Below, one piece after another: positions 1-9,088 of a DNA stretch of 64,000 nucleotides. Where the stretch lies: contig JACZXQ010000007.1 of assembly GCA_022571515.1 (NCBI GenBank), forward strand, positions 1-64,000. Reading direction: 5' to 3'. Both the position numbers and the translations under genes were made by a program. This stretch comes from Gemmatimonadota bacterium (GTDB lineage: Bacteria; Gemmatimonadota; Gemmatimonadetes; Longimicrobiales; Gaopeijiaceae). The notes beneath the pieces were generated by a model. It made no database searches, was not told where the DNA came from, and saw only the letters and a program-made list of their open reading frames with translations. Numbering within the stretch: the stretch's first letter is position 1; each line of letters starts with the position of its first letter.

Positions 1-278
1 CGCCCCGTGACCCTTGTAATATAAAGACCGGTTTTGCGAGGCTCTGAGCGGGTCCTGGGCGTACTTCGGCGGGGTTCTAGGCCTTGCAAAGAGCCAGAGG
101 CCGGGGTGGGCCGGGAGACGGCCCGTGGCGGTGCCCCAGTGACTCGCCCGCACCAGGCCCCGGACCTCCACCATCGCACGGCTCAGAATCCGTCAATGGC
201 TGGATGGGACGGGTTCGGGGATGGGTCACCTAAACCTCGATGACCTCCTCGACGATCGGGGGCGGGATCGGTTCGTCG
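1..278. other. left-edge stretch with no recognised gene
   Basis: This stretch is downstream of the minus-strand sugar kinase. A 69-codon frame at 34-243 (plus) has an Arg/Gly/Pro-rich composition typical of chance frames in GC-rich DNA and no recognisable domain. I see no tRNA-like arms, terminator or promoter. A gene whose body lies left of the window cannot be excluded. Confidence 0.4.
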
Positions 279-1199
279 CTACCCACCCCCCAACCACGCC
301 GCTCCCCGCACCCCACCCGAGCCCCCGTGCACGTTCTTGACCACCCTGGTAGCCACCTCGTCCGAAAACACCCACGCCGGTAGAGCGGCCGACACGCCCT
401 CCGCCAACCCGGGCAGGTTGGACATGCCCCCGCCCAGCACCACCACGTCCGGGTCCACCACGTTGATCACGGTCGCGAGGCCCCGGGCGAGGCGCCCGAC
501 GTAGCGGTCGATCGTGGCCGCGGCAGCCGCGTCACCCGCCGCGCACCGCTCGGCGATCTCATGGGTCGTCAGCTCCTCACCGGTGACCACCCCGTGGTCC
601 CTCACCATGCCGGGCCCCGACAGGAACGTCTCGATGCAGCCGCGCCGCCCGCAGTAGCACGCCGGCCCGGGCCGCTCATCGTCCTCGGGCCAGGGCAGGG
701 GGTTGTGCCCCCACTCCCCCCCGATCCTCTGGGCGCCTTCCACCACTGAGCCGTCGATCACCAGTCCCCCGCCGACCCCGGTGCCCAGGATCACTCCGAA
801 GACCACACGAACTCCCTCGCCCGATCCCGCTCCGTCGGTCGCTTCGGACAGCGCGAAGCAGTTGGCGTCGTTCATCATGTGCACGGGCCTGCCCAGCGCT
901 TCCGCCAGGTCGCGGTCGAACGGATGGCCGATGAGCCAGGTCGAGTTGGCGTTCTTCACCAGGCCGGTGGCCTGGGAGATCGTTCCGGGGATGCCTACGC
1001 CGATCGGCTGGGCGGCCGACGCCGGCCCGCAGGCTTCGTCCATGGCCTCCACCAGATCTACGATCGCCCTTATGGTGCCCTGGTAGTCCCGCGGCGTCGT
1101 GATTCGGAGCCGGGAGCACTCGTTGCCGCCCGCATCCAGCGCCACGGCTTCGATCTTGGTCCCCCCGAGATCGATCCCGATACGAACCCCCGTGCTCAG
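279..1199 (-). CDS. ROK-family sugar kinase
   Basis: ROK-family kinase, which phosphorylates a hexose or amino sugar with ATP in the cytoplasm; the actual sugar cannot be read from sequence. Seen: phosphate loop RIGIDLGGTK at residues 6-15, catalytic Asp near 111 in MMNDAN, GTGVGGG near 139-145, and the zinc signature GHN with CYCGRRGCIE (His165, Cys181, Cys183, Cys188). Length of about 306 aa fits the family. The start is a problem. No ATG, GTG or TTG lies in frame between an upstream TAG and the phosphate loop, so I place it at CTG 1199, which follows a GAGGA and overlaps the TGA of a 12-codon leader ORF. A start at GTG 1145 would delete the phosphate loop. A one-base indel near 1187-1191 is the alternative. 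It is transcribed divergently from the TPR gene at 1327. Confidence 0.85.
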   Translation of the reverse strand: MSTGVRIGIDLGGTKIEAVALDAGGNECSRLRITTPRDYQGTIRAIVDLVEAMDEACGPASAAQPIGVGIPGTISQATGLVKNANSTWLIGHPFDRDLAEALGRPVHMMNDANCFALSEATDGAGSGEGVRVVFGVILGTGVGGGLVIDGSVVEGAQRIGGEWGHNPLPWPEDDERPGPACYCGRRGCIETFLSGPGMVRDHGVVTGEELTTHEIAERCAAGDAAAAATIDRYVGRLARGLATVINVVDPDVVVLGGGMSNLPGLAEGVSAALPAWVFSDEVATRVVKNVHGGSGGVRGAAWLGGG

Positions 1200-1234
1200 C
1201 GTCGGATCCTCGTCTTCGTATCGTCGGCATTCAT
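1196..1234 (-). other. 12-codon leader ORF before the ROK kinase
   Basis: ATG at 1234 is preceded at good spacing (8 nt) by AGGAGAG, the best ribosome-binding site near this gene. The frame runs 12 codons to TGA (1198-1196), which overlaps the CTG proposed as the kinase start in the pattern CTGA. This mirrors the ATGA, GTGA and TTGA junctions seen between many genes here, so reinitiation is plausible. It could also be the true kinase N terminus broken by a frameshift. Confidence 0.35.
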
Positions 1235-1326
1235 GGATCGATCTCTCCTAGAAGGTTGCCAGAACCCCGGTCCGTCGGCTAGCGTTTGTGGCTCACATCA
1301 TAACGTGAAGCCCCGCCGGAGGCTCG

Positions 1327-2112
1327 ATGACCCCAAGGCCCAAGAAACCCGAATACAAACGTCCCTCACAGGGGCCTGGCTCCCAGGCTCGGAGCCTCTC
1401 GCTGGAGCAGATGATCCGGATCGGTATCGCGGCATGGGATCGCGACGACTTCGAGATCGCGCTCGAGAACTTCTCCGCCGTGATCAAGAAGAACCCCGGC
1501 TTCGCGGACGTTCGCAACAAGGCCGGGCTGTGCGAGGCGATGATGGGGAATCCCCAGGCGGCGCTCGAACAGTTCGACGCGGCGCTCGGGATCAACGAGG
1601 ATTACGCCGAGGCCCACCTGAACAAGGCGATCGTGCTGAACGAGATGGGGCGCTTCGACGATGCGCAGGTCTCGTTCAAGCGCGCCGGTGAACTCGATAC
1701 GAGGGACAACCCTGTCTTCCCCTCGGACGGCGGTAACAGGCTGGCGATCGCGCACGCCAGGACCGGGGACATCTATCTGGCCGCCGACCGGCCGGCCGAG
1801 GCCGCGATCGAGTACGAGAAGGCCCTCGCGGTTCGAGCCCGCTTCGCGGACATCCGGTCCAAGCTCGCCGAAGCCTACCTCGAGGTCGGGCGGATCGACG
1901 ACGCTCGTACGGAACTCGAGACCATCCTGGAAACACGGCCGGAGTTCACCGGCGCGCGCATGCGCTTGGGCGTAGTCCTTCACAGGCAGGGTGACCTGGA
2001 GGGCGCGCGGTGCGCTTGGGAGCAATGCTCCGAGGAGTGCCCCGACGATACCCGCGTACGCGCCTACCTGGCCGGCATGGAGGCCCTCCCCGCAAACGGC
2101 GAGGCCGGCTGA
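1327..2112 (+). CDS. TPR-repeat protein, probably cytoplasmic
   Basis: A 261-aa protein made of tetratricopeptide-like helical pairs, for example FEIALENFSAVIKKNPGF, PQAALEQFDAALGINEDY, PAEAAIEYEKALAVRARF and IDDARTELETILETRPEF, spaced about 34 residues apart. TPR proteins act as scaffolds for protein assembly; the partner is unknown. The N terminus (MTPRPKKPEYKRPSQ) is basic with no hydrophobic signal segment, so a cytoplasmic location is inferred. GGAGG sits 4 nt before the ATG. It is followed after 66 nt by a lipoprotein with the same type of repeats, suggesting a shared role. No specific function can be assigned. Confidence 0.8.
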   Translation: MTPRPKKPEYKRPSQGPGSQARSLSLEQMIRIGIAAWDRDDFEIALENFSAVIKKNPGFADVRNKAGLCEAMMGNPQAALEQFDAALGINEDYAEAHLNKAIVLNEMGRFDDAQVSFKRAGELDTRDNPVFPSDGGNRLAIAHARTGDIYLAADRPAEAAIEYEKALAVRARFADIRSKLAEAYLEVGRIDDARTELETILETRPEFTGARMRLGVVLHRQGDLEGARCAWEQCSEECPDDTRVRAYLAGMEALPANGEAG

Positions 2113-2178
2113 CGCGCCGGCCCGCGTCTTGCTACACACGTTCAGGATCTCCAACGGATGAAGGGGTAGAACCTGGCT

Positions 2179-3123
2179 ATGCTGGCCAAAAACATCGTGC
2201 GGATCGCACTCATGGCCCTCGTGATCTCGAGCGCCGCCTGCGGCCAGCTCCTCGAAGAAGCCTCCTCGATCAGCCGGGGGGACGAGGCGGCCGCCCGAGG
2301 TGACTTGGAGGAGGCGCTCGCCGAGTACAGCCTCGCCGCTCAATTGGGCTCCGACGACGCGATGACGCTGGCGCGCGTGGCGCATACCTACGCCGAGATG
2401 GGCCGGGTGGACGAGGCCGCGGACTTCTATCGCCGGACGGTGGCCGCGGATCCCGACTATGCCGATCAGGCCGTGGTGGACATGGTGCGGCTGGCGCGGG
2501 CGGCGGCCGACCGCGACGACCTCTTCAGCGTGGCCTCCGCGATCGGCACTGCCCACGAGTTCCGACCGGGCATCAGCGTTGCCGAGCTGTCGCTGCCTCT
2601 GGCCCGCCATCACTTCCGCCACGGCGAGTACGGTGTGGCCCTTCCGTATTACCAGAAGGCGCTCGCCGCCATGGGCGAGGATACCATCCCGGATATCGTG
2701 TTCGAGGCGGCGTCCGCCTACGACGAGGTGGGTGATTGCCGCAAGGCGCTGGTGCTCTACGAGCAGTATCGCCGCATGATTCGGCGCTGGCAGCGCAGTG
2801 AGGTCCATTGGAGGATCGGCAGTTGTTCGTACCGTCTCGCGCAGGATCTGATCGAGCAGGATGAGGACGAGGCGGCGTTCGAGCTCATCGATCGCATGAT
2901 CACGCTCGGCGAGCCCCGGAACCTGCTGGCGCTCGCCTATCTCGACATGGGCGGCATCCTCGCCCGCCGCGGACGCTGCGATGAGGCCATGTTCGCCTTC
3001 CAACGCGTAAGAGAGGTGGACCGGACGGGTTCGGATGCGCTCGTGGAACGCGCGCAGTGGCGCTTCGATGAGTTGCGCTTCAGCGCTCCGATGCGCGGCA
3101 TCATAGGCGGGGGTGGGTGCTGA
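2179..3123 (+). CDS. TPR-repeat lipoprotein
   Basis: A 314-aa protein with an N-terminal signal (MLAKNIVRIALMALVIS) and a lipobox-like SAAC, giving Cys21 as the likely lipidated residue, hence probable anchoring in the outer membrane facing the periplasm. The rest is TPR-like: GDLEEALAEYSLAAQLGSD, GRVDEAADFYRRTVAADPDY, GEYGVALPYYQKALAAMGED, GDCRKALVLYEQYRRMIRR and GRCDEAMFAFQRVREVDR. The lipobox is imperfect (Ser at -3), so a secreted or inner-membrane-anchored form is possible. The gene ends 4 nt before the aminotransferase GTG, so the two are probably co-translated. Function unknown. Confidence 0.75.
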   Translation: MLAKNIVRIALMALVISSAACGQLLEEASSISRGDEAAARGDLEEALAEYSLAAQLGSDDAMTLARVAHTYAEMGRVDEAADFYRRTVAADPDYADQAVVDMVRLARAAADRDDLFSVASAIGTAHEFRPGISVAELSLPLARHHFRHGEYGVALPYYQKALAAMGEDTIPDIVFEAASAYDEVGDCRKALVLYEQYRRMIRRWQRSEVHWRIGSCSYRLAQDLIEQDEDEAAFELIDRMITLGEPRNLLALAYLDMGGILARRGRCDEAMFAFQRVREVDRTGSDALVERAQWRFDELRFSAPMRGIIGGGGC

Positions 3124-3127
3124 CGCC

Positions 3128-4231
3128 GTGACCGCGCACATCCCGCTTCTCGATCTCGGCGAGCAGTACGACACCATCCGCGACGAGGTGGATACCGCGA
3201 TTCGGCGGGTGGTGGACTCGCAGCGCTTCATCCTCGGAGCCGAGGTGGAGGCCTTCGAGCAGGCGCTGGCGGCGTATCTCGACGACGGCAGGGAGGTCGT
3301 GGGCTGCGCCAGCGGCACGGACGCCATCCTGCTGTCCCTCAAGGCGCTCGACCTGGAGCCCGGCGACGAGGTGATCGTGCCGGCGTTCACGTTCTTCGCG
3401 ACGGCCGGCGCGGTGTGGAACGCCGGGCTGAAGCCGGTCTTCTGCGACGTGGATCCCGCCCACTTCAACCTCACGGCCAGGACGGTGGAGGCCGTCTGGA
3501 CCGAGCGGACGCGCGCGGTCGTCGCGGTGCACCTGTTCGGGCAGATGGCGGTGATGGACGAGTTGGTGGCGTTGGCGGAGGCCGAGGGCGCGAGCGTGAT
3601 CGAGGATGCGGCCCAGTCCATCGGAGCGACGCAGGAGGCCGCAGGCCGGGGCATCGCCACCGCGCTCAGCTTCTTCCCCAGCAAGAACCTGGGAGGGTTC
3701 GGAGACGGTGGGGCGGTCACTTCGGCCGATCCGGAATTCGCCGACAGGATCCGGAAGCTCCGCGTGCACGGCGGCCACAAGATGTACCACCACGAGATGG
3801 TCGGCACCAACAGCCGGCTCGATGCGCTCCAGGCAGCCGTCCTGGGCGCCAAGCTTCCGCACCTGACGGACTGGAGCGGCCTGCGGCAGCTCCATGCTTC
3901 GATTTACAACGAAGAGCTGGAGGACGTCCCTGAAGTGATCACGCCCTTCGCCCATCCGGGGAACGTCCACGTCTACAACCAGTACACCATTCGGGCCCGC
4001 AGGCGGGACGAGCTACGTGAGCACCTGTCTGAGCAGGGAATCGGCTCGGGCGTGTATTACCCCGTGCCGCTCCACGTGCAGGAGTGCTTCGCGGCCCTCG
4101 GTGGGCGGCCGGGCCAGCTCCCGGTCTCCGAGGGACTCTGCGCAGAGGTGCTGAGCCTGCCGGTATACCCGGAATTGGGCGCCGAGCGGCTGCTCCGGGT
4201 GGTGTCGGCCATACGCCGGTTCTACGCCTGA
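3128..4231 (+). CDS. DegT/DnrJ/EryC1-family sugar aminotransferase
   Basis: PLP-dependent aminotransferase of the DegT/DnrJ/EryC1 family, which transfers an amino group to a keto-sugar nucleotide during surface-polysaccharide or modified-sugar synthesis. Seen: N-terminal IPLLDLGEQYD, CASGTDAILLSLKAL, FTFFATAGAVWNAG, VIEDAAQSIGA with the PLP-contacting Asp, Schiff-base Lys near residue 186 in FFPSKNLGGFGDGG, and the GTNSRLDALQAAVL segment. Length of about 367 aa is normal. GTG 3128 gives the usual short N terminus; an in-frame GTG at 3113 would overlap the previous gene by 11 nt. Resembles the WbpE/WlbC subgroup, but the substrate cannot be fixed. No other sugar-nucleotide genes adjoin it. Confidence 0.9.
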   Translation: MTAHIPLLDLGEQYDTIRDEVDTAIRRVVDSQRFILGAEVEAFEQALAAYLDDGREVVGCASGTDAILLSLKALDLEPGDEVIVPAFTFFATAGAVWNAGLKPVFCDVDPAHFNLTARTVEAVWTERTRAVVAVHLFGQMAVMDELVALAEAEGASVIEDAAQSIGATQEAAGRGIATALSFFPSKNLGGFGDGGAVTSADPEFADRIRKLRVHGGHKMYHHEMVGTNSRLDALQAAVLGAKLPHLTDWSGLRQLHASIYNEELEDVPEVITPFAHPGNVHVYNQYTIRARRRDELREHLSEQGIGSGVYYPVPLHVQECFAALGGRPGQLPVSEGLCAEVLSLPVYPELGAERLLRVVSAIRRFYA

Positions 4232-4341
4232 GAAAGACACCCTCGTGTCGGCACGGAAACCCGTTGCGCGGCCAGGGCATTGTGGCGACCGTTAGCGCTG
4301 CCTGAGAGCAACGTAGACAACCGAGACGATTCACGAAACGC

Positions 4342-5085
4342 ATGCGGACTCACCTCATCAACCGACTCTTCACCGGCGCGGCCGGACTCCTACTCCTGTG
4401 CGGGTGCGGCGGCGGCGGATCGTTCCGTGGCATGATGGCCGCCGACGTCTACGAGATCGGGCTCCTCGCCATGGCCGAGGAGGACTGGAACAAGGCCGAG
4501 CGGGCCTTCGAGGCGGTTCTCCGCACGTCGGGCTTCGAGCGAGCCCCGGAGGCTCGGGTGAACCTGGGCCGCGTGCTCTTCGCGAAGAAGGACTTCATCC
4601 TCGCGCGTGCCGAGTATCAGCGGGTGCTGGACCGCTATGCGGCCGACACCATCGCGCCGTATGCCAGCCTCGGCATCTGTGAATCCCTCGCGGCCGAGTC
4701 GCCCCGAGTGGAGCGCGATCAGAGTTCGACGGCTCAGGCCGAGGTCATCTGCGCTCAGATTGCGCGGGACTATGCCGGTACCTTGATCGGTCTCGACGCT
4801 GAAACCCTCCGCGGCGAGATGTACGACAAGCTGGCCGAGAAGGACTACAGCAGGGGCCGGTACTACCACAGGCGCAACTTTTTCGACTCCGCCATCCAGT
4901 ACTACGAAGGCCTCATCGCGGATCGGCCGGAGTCCAAGTGGGTGCCGTGGGCGCTCTATCAACTCGTGACGATTTCCGAGAAGATCGGCTATGACGACGA
5001 CGCGGAGGAGTTCCGCAAGCGTCTCATAGGCGAATTCGCCGAATCCGAGCCGGCCAAGCTCCTCGCCCGGGGTGGGGACAGCTGA
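4342..5085 (+). CDS. bamD: BamD-like outer-membrane assembly lipoprotein
   Basis: Probable BamD, the essential TPR lipoprotein of the BAM complex that inserts beta-barrel proteins into the outer membrane. Seen: signal peptide with lipobox LCGC (Cys22), TPR-like pairs from residue 33 on (DWNKAERAFEAVLRTSGF, KDFILARAEYQRVLDRY), then SPRVERDQSSTAQAE and KLAEKDYSRGRYYHRRNFF, which match the family pattern of an ERDQ segment followed by LAE-x-(8)-YY-x-RR and a final TPR. Length of 247 aa is typical. The gly-rich stretch after the lipid Cys is a tether. It ends just before nadD, whose start overlaps an inert upstream frame. BamA is not in the window. Confidence 0.8.
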   Translation: MRTHLINRLFTGAAGLLLLCGCGGGGSFRGMMAADVYEIGLLAMAEEDWNKAERAFEAVLRTSGFERAPEARVNLGRVLFAKKDFILARAEYQRVLDRYAADTIAPYASLGICESLAAESPRVERDQSSTAQAEVICAQIARDYAGTLIGLDAETLRGEMYDKLAEKDYSRGRYYHRRNFFDSAIQYYEGLIADRPESKWVPWALYQLVTISEKIGYDDDAEEFRKRLIGEFAESEPAKLLARGGDS

Positions 5086-5125
5086 CCGCCGTTCGGGCGG
5101 CGGCCCATGCCGGATAGCCTCGGCC

Positions 5126-5716
5126 ATGCCAGGTAGCGTCGGGCTGCTGGGCGGCACGTTCGATCCCCCGCATAACGGCCATCTGTGTGTTGCCCAAGAT
5201 GTTCGGCAGGGCCTGGGCCTGGATTGCGTCCTGTTGATTCCCGTCCGTGTTCCCGCGCACAAGCAGACGGCCCGCGTCACGCCCGCCGCGCTGAGGTTGG
5301 AGATGGTCCGGGCGGCCGTCGCCGACGCTCCCGGGCTGGAGGTCAGCGGAATCGAGTTGGAGCGCGAGGGACCGTCGTACACGGTCGACACGTTGCGGCA
5401 GTTGGGCGACGAGCGGCCCGACACGGATCTGACGTTCATCGTGGGAGCGGACCAACTGGCCGAGATGGCCGACTGGAAGGAGCCGGAGGAGATCGCGGCG
5501 CTCGCCAGCTTGGCCGTGATGAACCGCGGCGACTTGGAGCCCGTGGAGCCCGACTGGGACATCACGCTGGAATGGACGGCGGTCGCCGTGACGCCGCTCG
5601 ACGTGTCCTCCACCCAGATCCGGAGGATGGTCGCCGAGGGCCGCCCCGTCGGGCACCTCGTCCCGGCCGAAGTGCTTCGGATCATCGAACGCGAGAAGTT
5701 GTATTGTAACGGCTAG
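5126..5716 (+). CDS. nadD: nicotinate-nucleotide adenylyltransferase
   Basis: NadD adenylylates nicotinate mononucleotide with ATP to give deamido-NAD, a late step of NAD synthesis. Seen: GGTFDPPHNGH at residues 9-19 (the nucleotidyltransferase HxGH-type motif), FIVGADQLAEMADWKEPEE, and the C-terminal SSTQIRRMVAEGRPVGHLVP with the ISSTxIR-type motif. The ATG at 5126 puts the phosphate motif at the usual distance; a GTG at 5072 in frame would add a non-conserved 18-residue extension overlapping bamD. Length of 196 aa is normal. Confidence 0.95.
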   Translation: MPGSVGLLGGTFDPPHNGHLCVAQDVRQGLGLDCVLLIPVRVPAHKQTARVTPAALRLEMVRAAVADAPGLEVSGIELEREGPSYTVDTLRQLGDERPDTDLTFIVGADQLAEMADWKEPEEIAALASLAVMNRGDLEPVEPDWDITLEWTAVAVTPLDVSSTQIRRMVAEGRPVGHLVPAEVLRIIEREKLYCNG

Positions 5717-5786
5717 AAGGGCACCTGTGACGCGACCGCGGACCGGGTGTGCACGGAAGAACTAAGGTCTAGACCACAGCCAACAG

Positions 5787-8700
5787 ATGCTTAAAGCAGC
5801 GCTGAAGAAAATCATCGGCTCGGCGCACGTGCGCGAGGCCAAGAAGCTCCAGCCCGTGATCGACGAGATCAACGAGTGGTACGAGGAGTACGCCTCGCTC
5901 ACCGACGATCAACTCAAGGGAAAGACCGACGAGCTGCGGCAGCGTCTCCAGGCGGCCACGAGCGATCTCGAGGAGGAGATCGAGACGCTCAAAGAGGAGA
6001 AGCGCCATAGCGAGGATCCGACCGACCGCGAAGCCCTTCAGCAGCGGCTCGGGGAGCTGGATGACCAGCTCGTTCAGCTCATTGAAGACACGCTGAACGA
6101 CATCCTTCCGGAGGCGTACGCCACGGTAAAGGAGGCGTGCCGGCGTTTGATGGGCCAGGAGATCGTCGTCACGAGCCAGAATATGGTTTGGGACATGATC
6201 CCCTATGACGTCCAGCTCATCGGGGCCATCGCCCTGCATCAGGGCAAGGTGGCGGAGATGGCCACGGGGGAAGGAAAGACCCTCGTCGCCACGATGCCGC
6301 TCTACCTGAACGCCCTCGCGGGCAGGGGCGCCCATCTCGTCACCGTGAACTCGTACCTCGCCCAGCGTGATGCGGAATGGATGGGCACCGTGTACCGCTG
6401 GCTCGGGGTGACCGTCGGGTGCATCGACCTGTACGAGCCGCATTCGCCCGAGCGCCACGAGGCGTACGGCGCGGACATCACGTACGGCACCAACAACGAG
6501 TACGGGTTCGACTACCTCCGCGACAACATGGTCCACAAGCTGGAGCAGCGGGTCCAGCGGAGGCATTGGTACTGCATCATCGATGAGGTCGACTCGATCA
6601 TGATCGACGAGGCCCGCACGCCGTTGATCATTTCGGGTCCCGTGGGTCGAGACACCTCAACTCCGTTCAAGCAATACAATCCGCTGGTGGCCGACCTCTA
6701 CCGCAAGCAGATGCGCGTGGTGGGTGAGATGATAGCGGCGGCCGAGAGGGATCTGGAGGAGGGCGACGAGTTCGAGGCGGGCGAGAAGCTGCTGGCCGCG
6801 AAGCGGGGCGCTCCCCGCAACAAGCGCCTGCTCAAGCTGTTCGCCGAAGATCCCGGCCTGCAGAAGCTGGTGCTGAGGGTCGAGGCCGACTACATGCGCG
6901 AGAAGCGGCTCCACGAGATCGACGAGCTGCTGTACTTCGCGATGGACGAGAAGGGGCACAACGTGCACCTCTCGGACAGGGGCCTCGACGAGCTGGCGCC
7001 CGACGACCCCGAGGCCTTCGTGGTGCCGGATCTTTCCGAGGCGATGGGGCGGATCGAAGAGGACGAGTCTCTCACGGTCGACGCCAGGCGCGAGATGATG
7101 AAGGAGCTCGAGGCGGAGTATGCGGCCAAGAGCGAGAAGATCCACGTCCTGCACCAGCTCCTGAAGGCCTACACGCTCTTCCAGAGGGACGAGAAGTACA
7201 TCCTCGGTGAAGACGGGTCGATCGTGATCGTCGACGAGTTCACCGGCCGGCAGATGACGGGAAGGCGCTGGAGCGACGGTCTACACCAGGCCGTCGAGGC
7301 CAAGGAGGGGGTGGAGATCAAGGGTGAGACGCAGACGCTCGCCACCATCACCATCCAGAACTACTTCCGCATGTACGACAAGCTCTCCGGCATGACGGGT
7401 ACGGCGGAGACCGAGGAGCACGAGTTCCACCAGATCTACAACCTCGACGTGTTCGTCATCCCGACGAACCAGCCCATTGTTCGAGATGACCGCAACGACC
7501 TGATCTTCCGCACCAAGCGTGAGAAGTTCGCCGCGCTCATGGACGAGATCGAACGCTTGCACAAGATGGAAATGCCGGTGCTGGTCGGGACCACGAACGT
7601 GGAGGTATCAGAGACGCTCTCGCGCATGCTCAAGCGCCGGGGGGTCCCGCACAACGTGCTGAACGCCAAGCAGCACAAGCGCGAGTCCCAGATCGTGGTG
7701 GAGGCCGGGCAACCGGGCACCGTGACGATCGCGACCAACATGGCGGGCCGCGGTACCGACATCAAATTGGGCGAGGGCGTGACCGAACCCAGGACCGTGG
7801 GCTGGGCCAGAGAGCGCGGGCTCGACCTCGACGAGTTGATTCCCGTCGATCCGTCGCTCGCTCACGATCTGAATGAAAAGCCGGACGACTTCGTGATCGC
7901 GGAGGGAGGCCTGCACATCCTGGGCTCCGAGCGGCACGAGTCACGGCGCATCGACCGGCAGCTTCGCGGGCGCTCAGGCCGGCAGGGTGACCCGGGCGCC
8001 TCGCAGTTCTTCATCTCGGTCGAAGACGACCTGATGCGCCTGTTCGTGGGCGACCGTCTGGCCAACGTGATGGACCGTATCGGCACCGAAGAAGGCGAGG
8101 TCATCGTCAGCGGGCTGGTCACGAAATCCATCGAGACCGCGCAGAAGCGGGTGGAGGGCAACAACTTCGAGGCCCGCAAGCGGCTGCTGGATTACGACGA
8201 CGTCATGAACCAGCAGCGCGAGGTCATCTACGACATGCGGCTCTTCGCGCTGGAGGGCGGCGAGGACCTCAAGGGCGAGATCTGGGAGATGATCGAGCAC
8301 ACCGTCGAGAAGGCGGCGGAGGAGTACCTCGAGTCCGAACACGAGGAGGAGTGGGACCTGCCGGGGCTGAAGCGCCGCATCATGCTCGACTTCTTCGCCG
8401 TGGTGGAGGGCCTGCCCGACGAGATGGACATCGAGCAGGAGTTCGAGCGCCACGAGGTCCTGGAGATGTGCACCAAGGCCGTGCACGAGTCGTTCCACCG
8501 CAAGGTCGAGTCGTTCGGAGACCACGCCGAACCCGTCATGAGCTGGATCATGCTCGGCGTGATCGACGACAAGTGGAAGGATCATCTCTACGACCTCGAC
8601 CACCTGAAAGCGTCGATCGGGTTCAGGGGATGGGGCCAGAAAGATCCGCTGGTCGAGTACAAGAAAGAGGCCTACGAGATGTTCGTGGACCTCATGGCGG

Positions 8701-9077
8701 ATCTGCGCACGACCGTATCGGGCACCCTGTTCCGCGCCCAGGTCGGGCAACCACAACCCCAAGCCCGCCGTCCCCAGCGGCTCAGCTACTCGGGCCCGGC
8801 CGACACCGCGGCCGGCGGAGCGATGGAGCGGGCGACTCAGGGCCAAGGACCGCCGCCCCCCGCCCCCTCCGGGGTAGACGATCTAGGGGTGTCCTCCAGG
8901 GCCCGCCGGACAGGGCCCGGCCAGCCCCCCGACACCCGGCAGCTCTCCGCGAATCGGGGCGACGAGCGGCGAGTCAAGGTGCCCGTCACCTCCGAGAAGG
9001 AGACCGGGCGCAACGATCCCTGTCCTTGTGGGTCGGGCAAGAAGTTCAAGAAATGCCACGGGAGGGCTGTGGGGTAG
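5787..9077 (+). CDS. secA: preprotein translocase ATPase SecA
   Basis: SecA is the motor that pushes unfolded preproteins through SecYEG. Seen: Walker A MATGEGKT near residues 158-165, DEVDSIMIDEARTP (DEAD-like box) near 264, TNMAGRGTDIKLG near 650, RQLRGRSGRQGDPG in the second nucleotide-binding fold, and a C-terminal zinc SEC-C tail, RNDPCPCGSGKKFKKCHG, which binds lipids or SecB. At 1096 aa it is about 200 residues longer than the 901-residue E. coli protein. Part of the excess is a charged helical insert near residues 290-400 in the preprotein-crosslinking region, and part is a 60-residue linker before the zinc tail. GC-rich palindromic DNA follows the stop codon directly. Confidence 0.98.
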   Translation: MLKAALKKIIGSAHVREAKKLQPVIDEINEWYEEYASLTDDQLKGKTDELRQRLQAATSDLEEEIETLKEEKRHSEDPTDREALQQRLGELDDQLVQLIEDTLNDILPEAYATVKEACRRLMGQEIVVTSQNMVWDMIPYDVQLIGAIALHQGKVAEMATGEGKTLVATMPLYLNALAGRGAHLVTVNSYLAQRDAEWMGTVYRWLGVTVGCIDLYEPHSPERHEAYGADITYGTNNEYGFDYLRDNMVHKLEQRVQRRHWYCIIDEVDSIMIDEARTPLIISGPVGRDTSTPFKQYNPLVADLYRKQMRVVGEMIAAAERDLEEGDEFEAGEKLLAAKRGAPRNKRLLKLFAEDPGLQKLVLRVEADYMREKRLHEIDELLYFAMDEKGHNVHLSDRGLDELAPDDPEAFVVPDLSEAMGRIEEDESLTVDARREMMKELEAEYAAKSEKIHVLHQLLKAYTLFQRDEKYILGEDGSIVIVDEFTGRQMTGRRWSDGLHQAVEAKEGVEIKGETQTLATITIQNYFRMYDKLSGMTGTAETEEHEFHQIYNLDVFVIPTNQPIVRDDRNDLIFRTKREKFAALMDEIERLHKMEMPVLVGTTNVEVSETLSRMLKRRGVPHNVLNAKQHKRESQIVVEAGQPGTVTIATNMAGRGTDIKLGEGVTEPRTVGWARERGLDLDELIPVDPSLAHDLNEKPDDFVIAEGGLHILGSERHESRRIDRQLRGRSGRQGDPGASQFFISVEDDLMRLFVGDRLANVMDRIGTEEGEVIVSGLVTKSIETAQKRVEGNNFEARKRLLDYDDVMNQQREVIYDMRLFALEGGEDLKGEIWEMIEHTVEKAAEEYLESEHEEEWDLPGLKRRIMLDFFAVVEGLPDEMDIEQEFERHEVLEMCTKAVHESFHRKVESFGDHAEPVMSWIMLGVIDDKWKDHLYDLDHLKASIGFRGWGQKDPLVEYKKEAYEMFVDLMADLRTTVSGTLFRAQVGQPQPQARRPQRLSYSGPADTAAGGAMERATQGQGPPPPAPSGVDDLGVSSRARRTGPGQPPDTRQLSANRGDERRVKVPVTSEKETGRNDPCPCGSGKKFKKCHGRAVG

Positions 9078-9088
9078 TCACGGACGGC

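Noticed and set aside
1366-3852. Very long minus-strand open frame of about 828 codons opposite the TPR and aminotransferase genes
   Set aside because: Same type of shadow: GC-rich third positions leave few stops on the opposite strand. Plus-strand genes are clearly real.
5766-5775. GGTCTAGACC palindrome just before secA as an operator
   Set aside because: A single 10-bp palindrome without a paired site or a recognisable promoter around it is not convincing.
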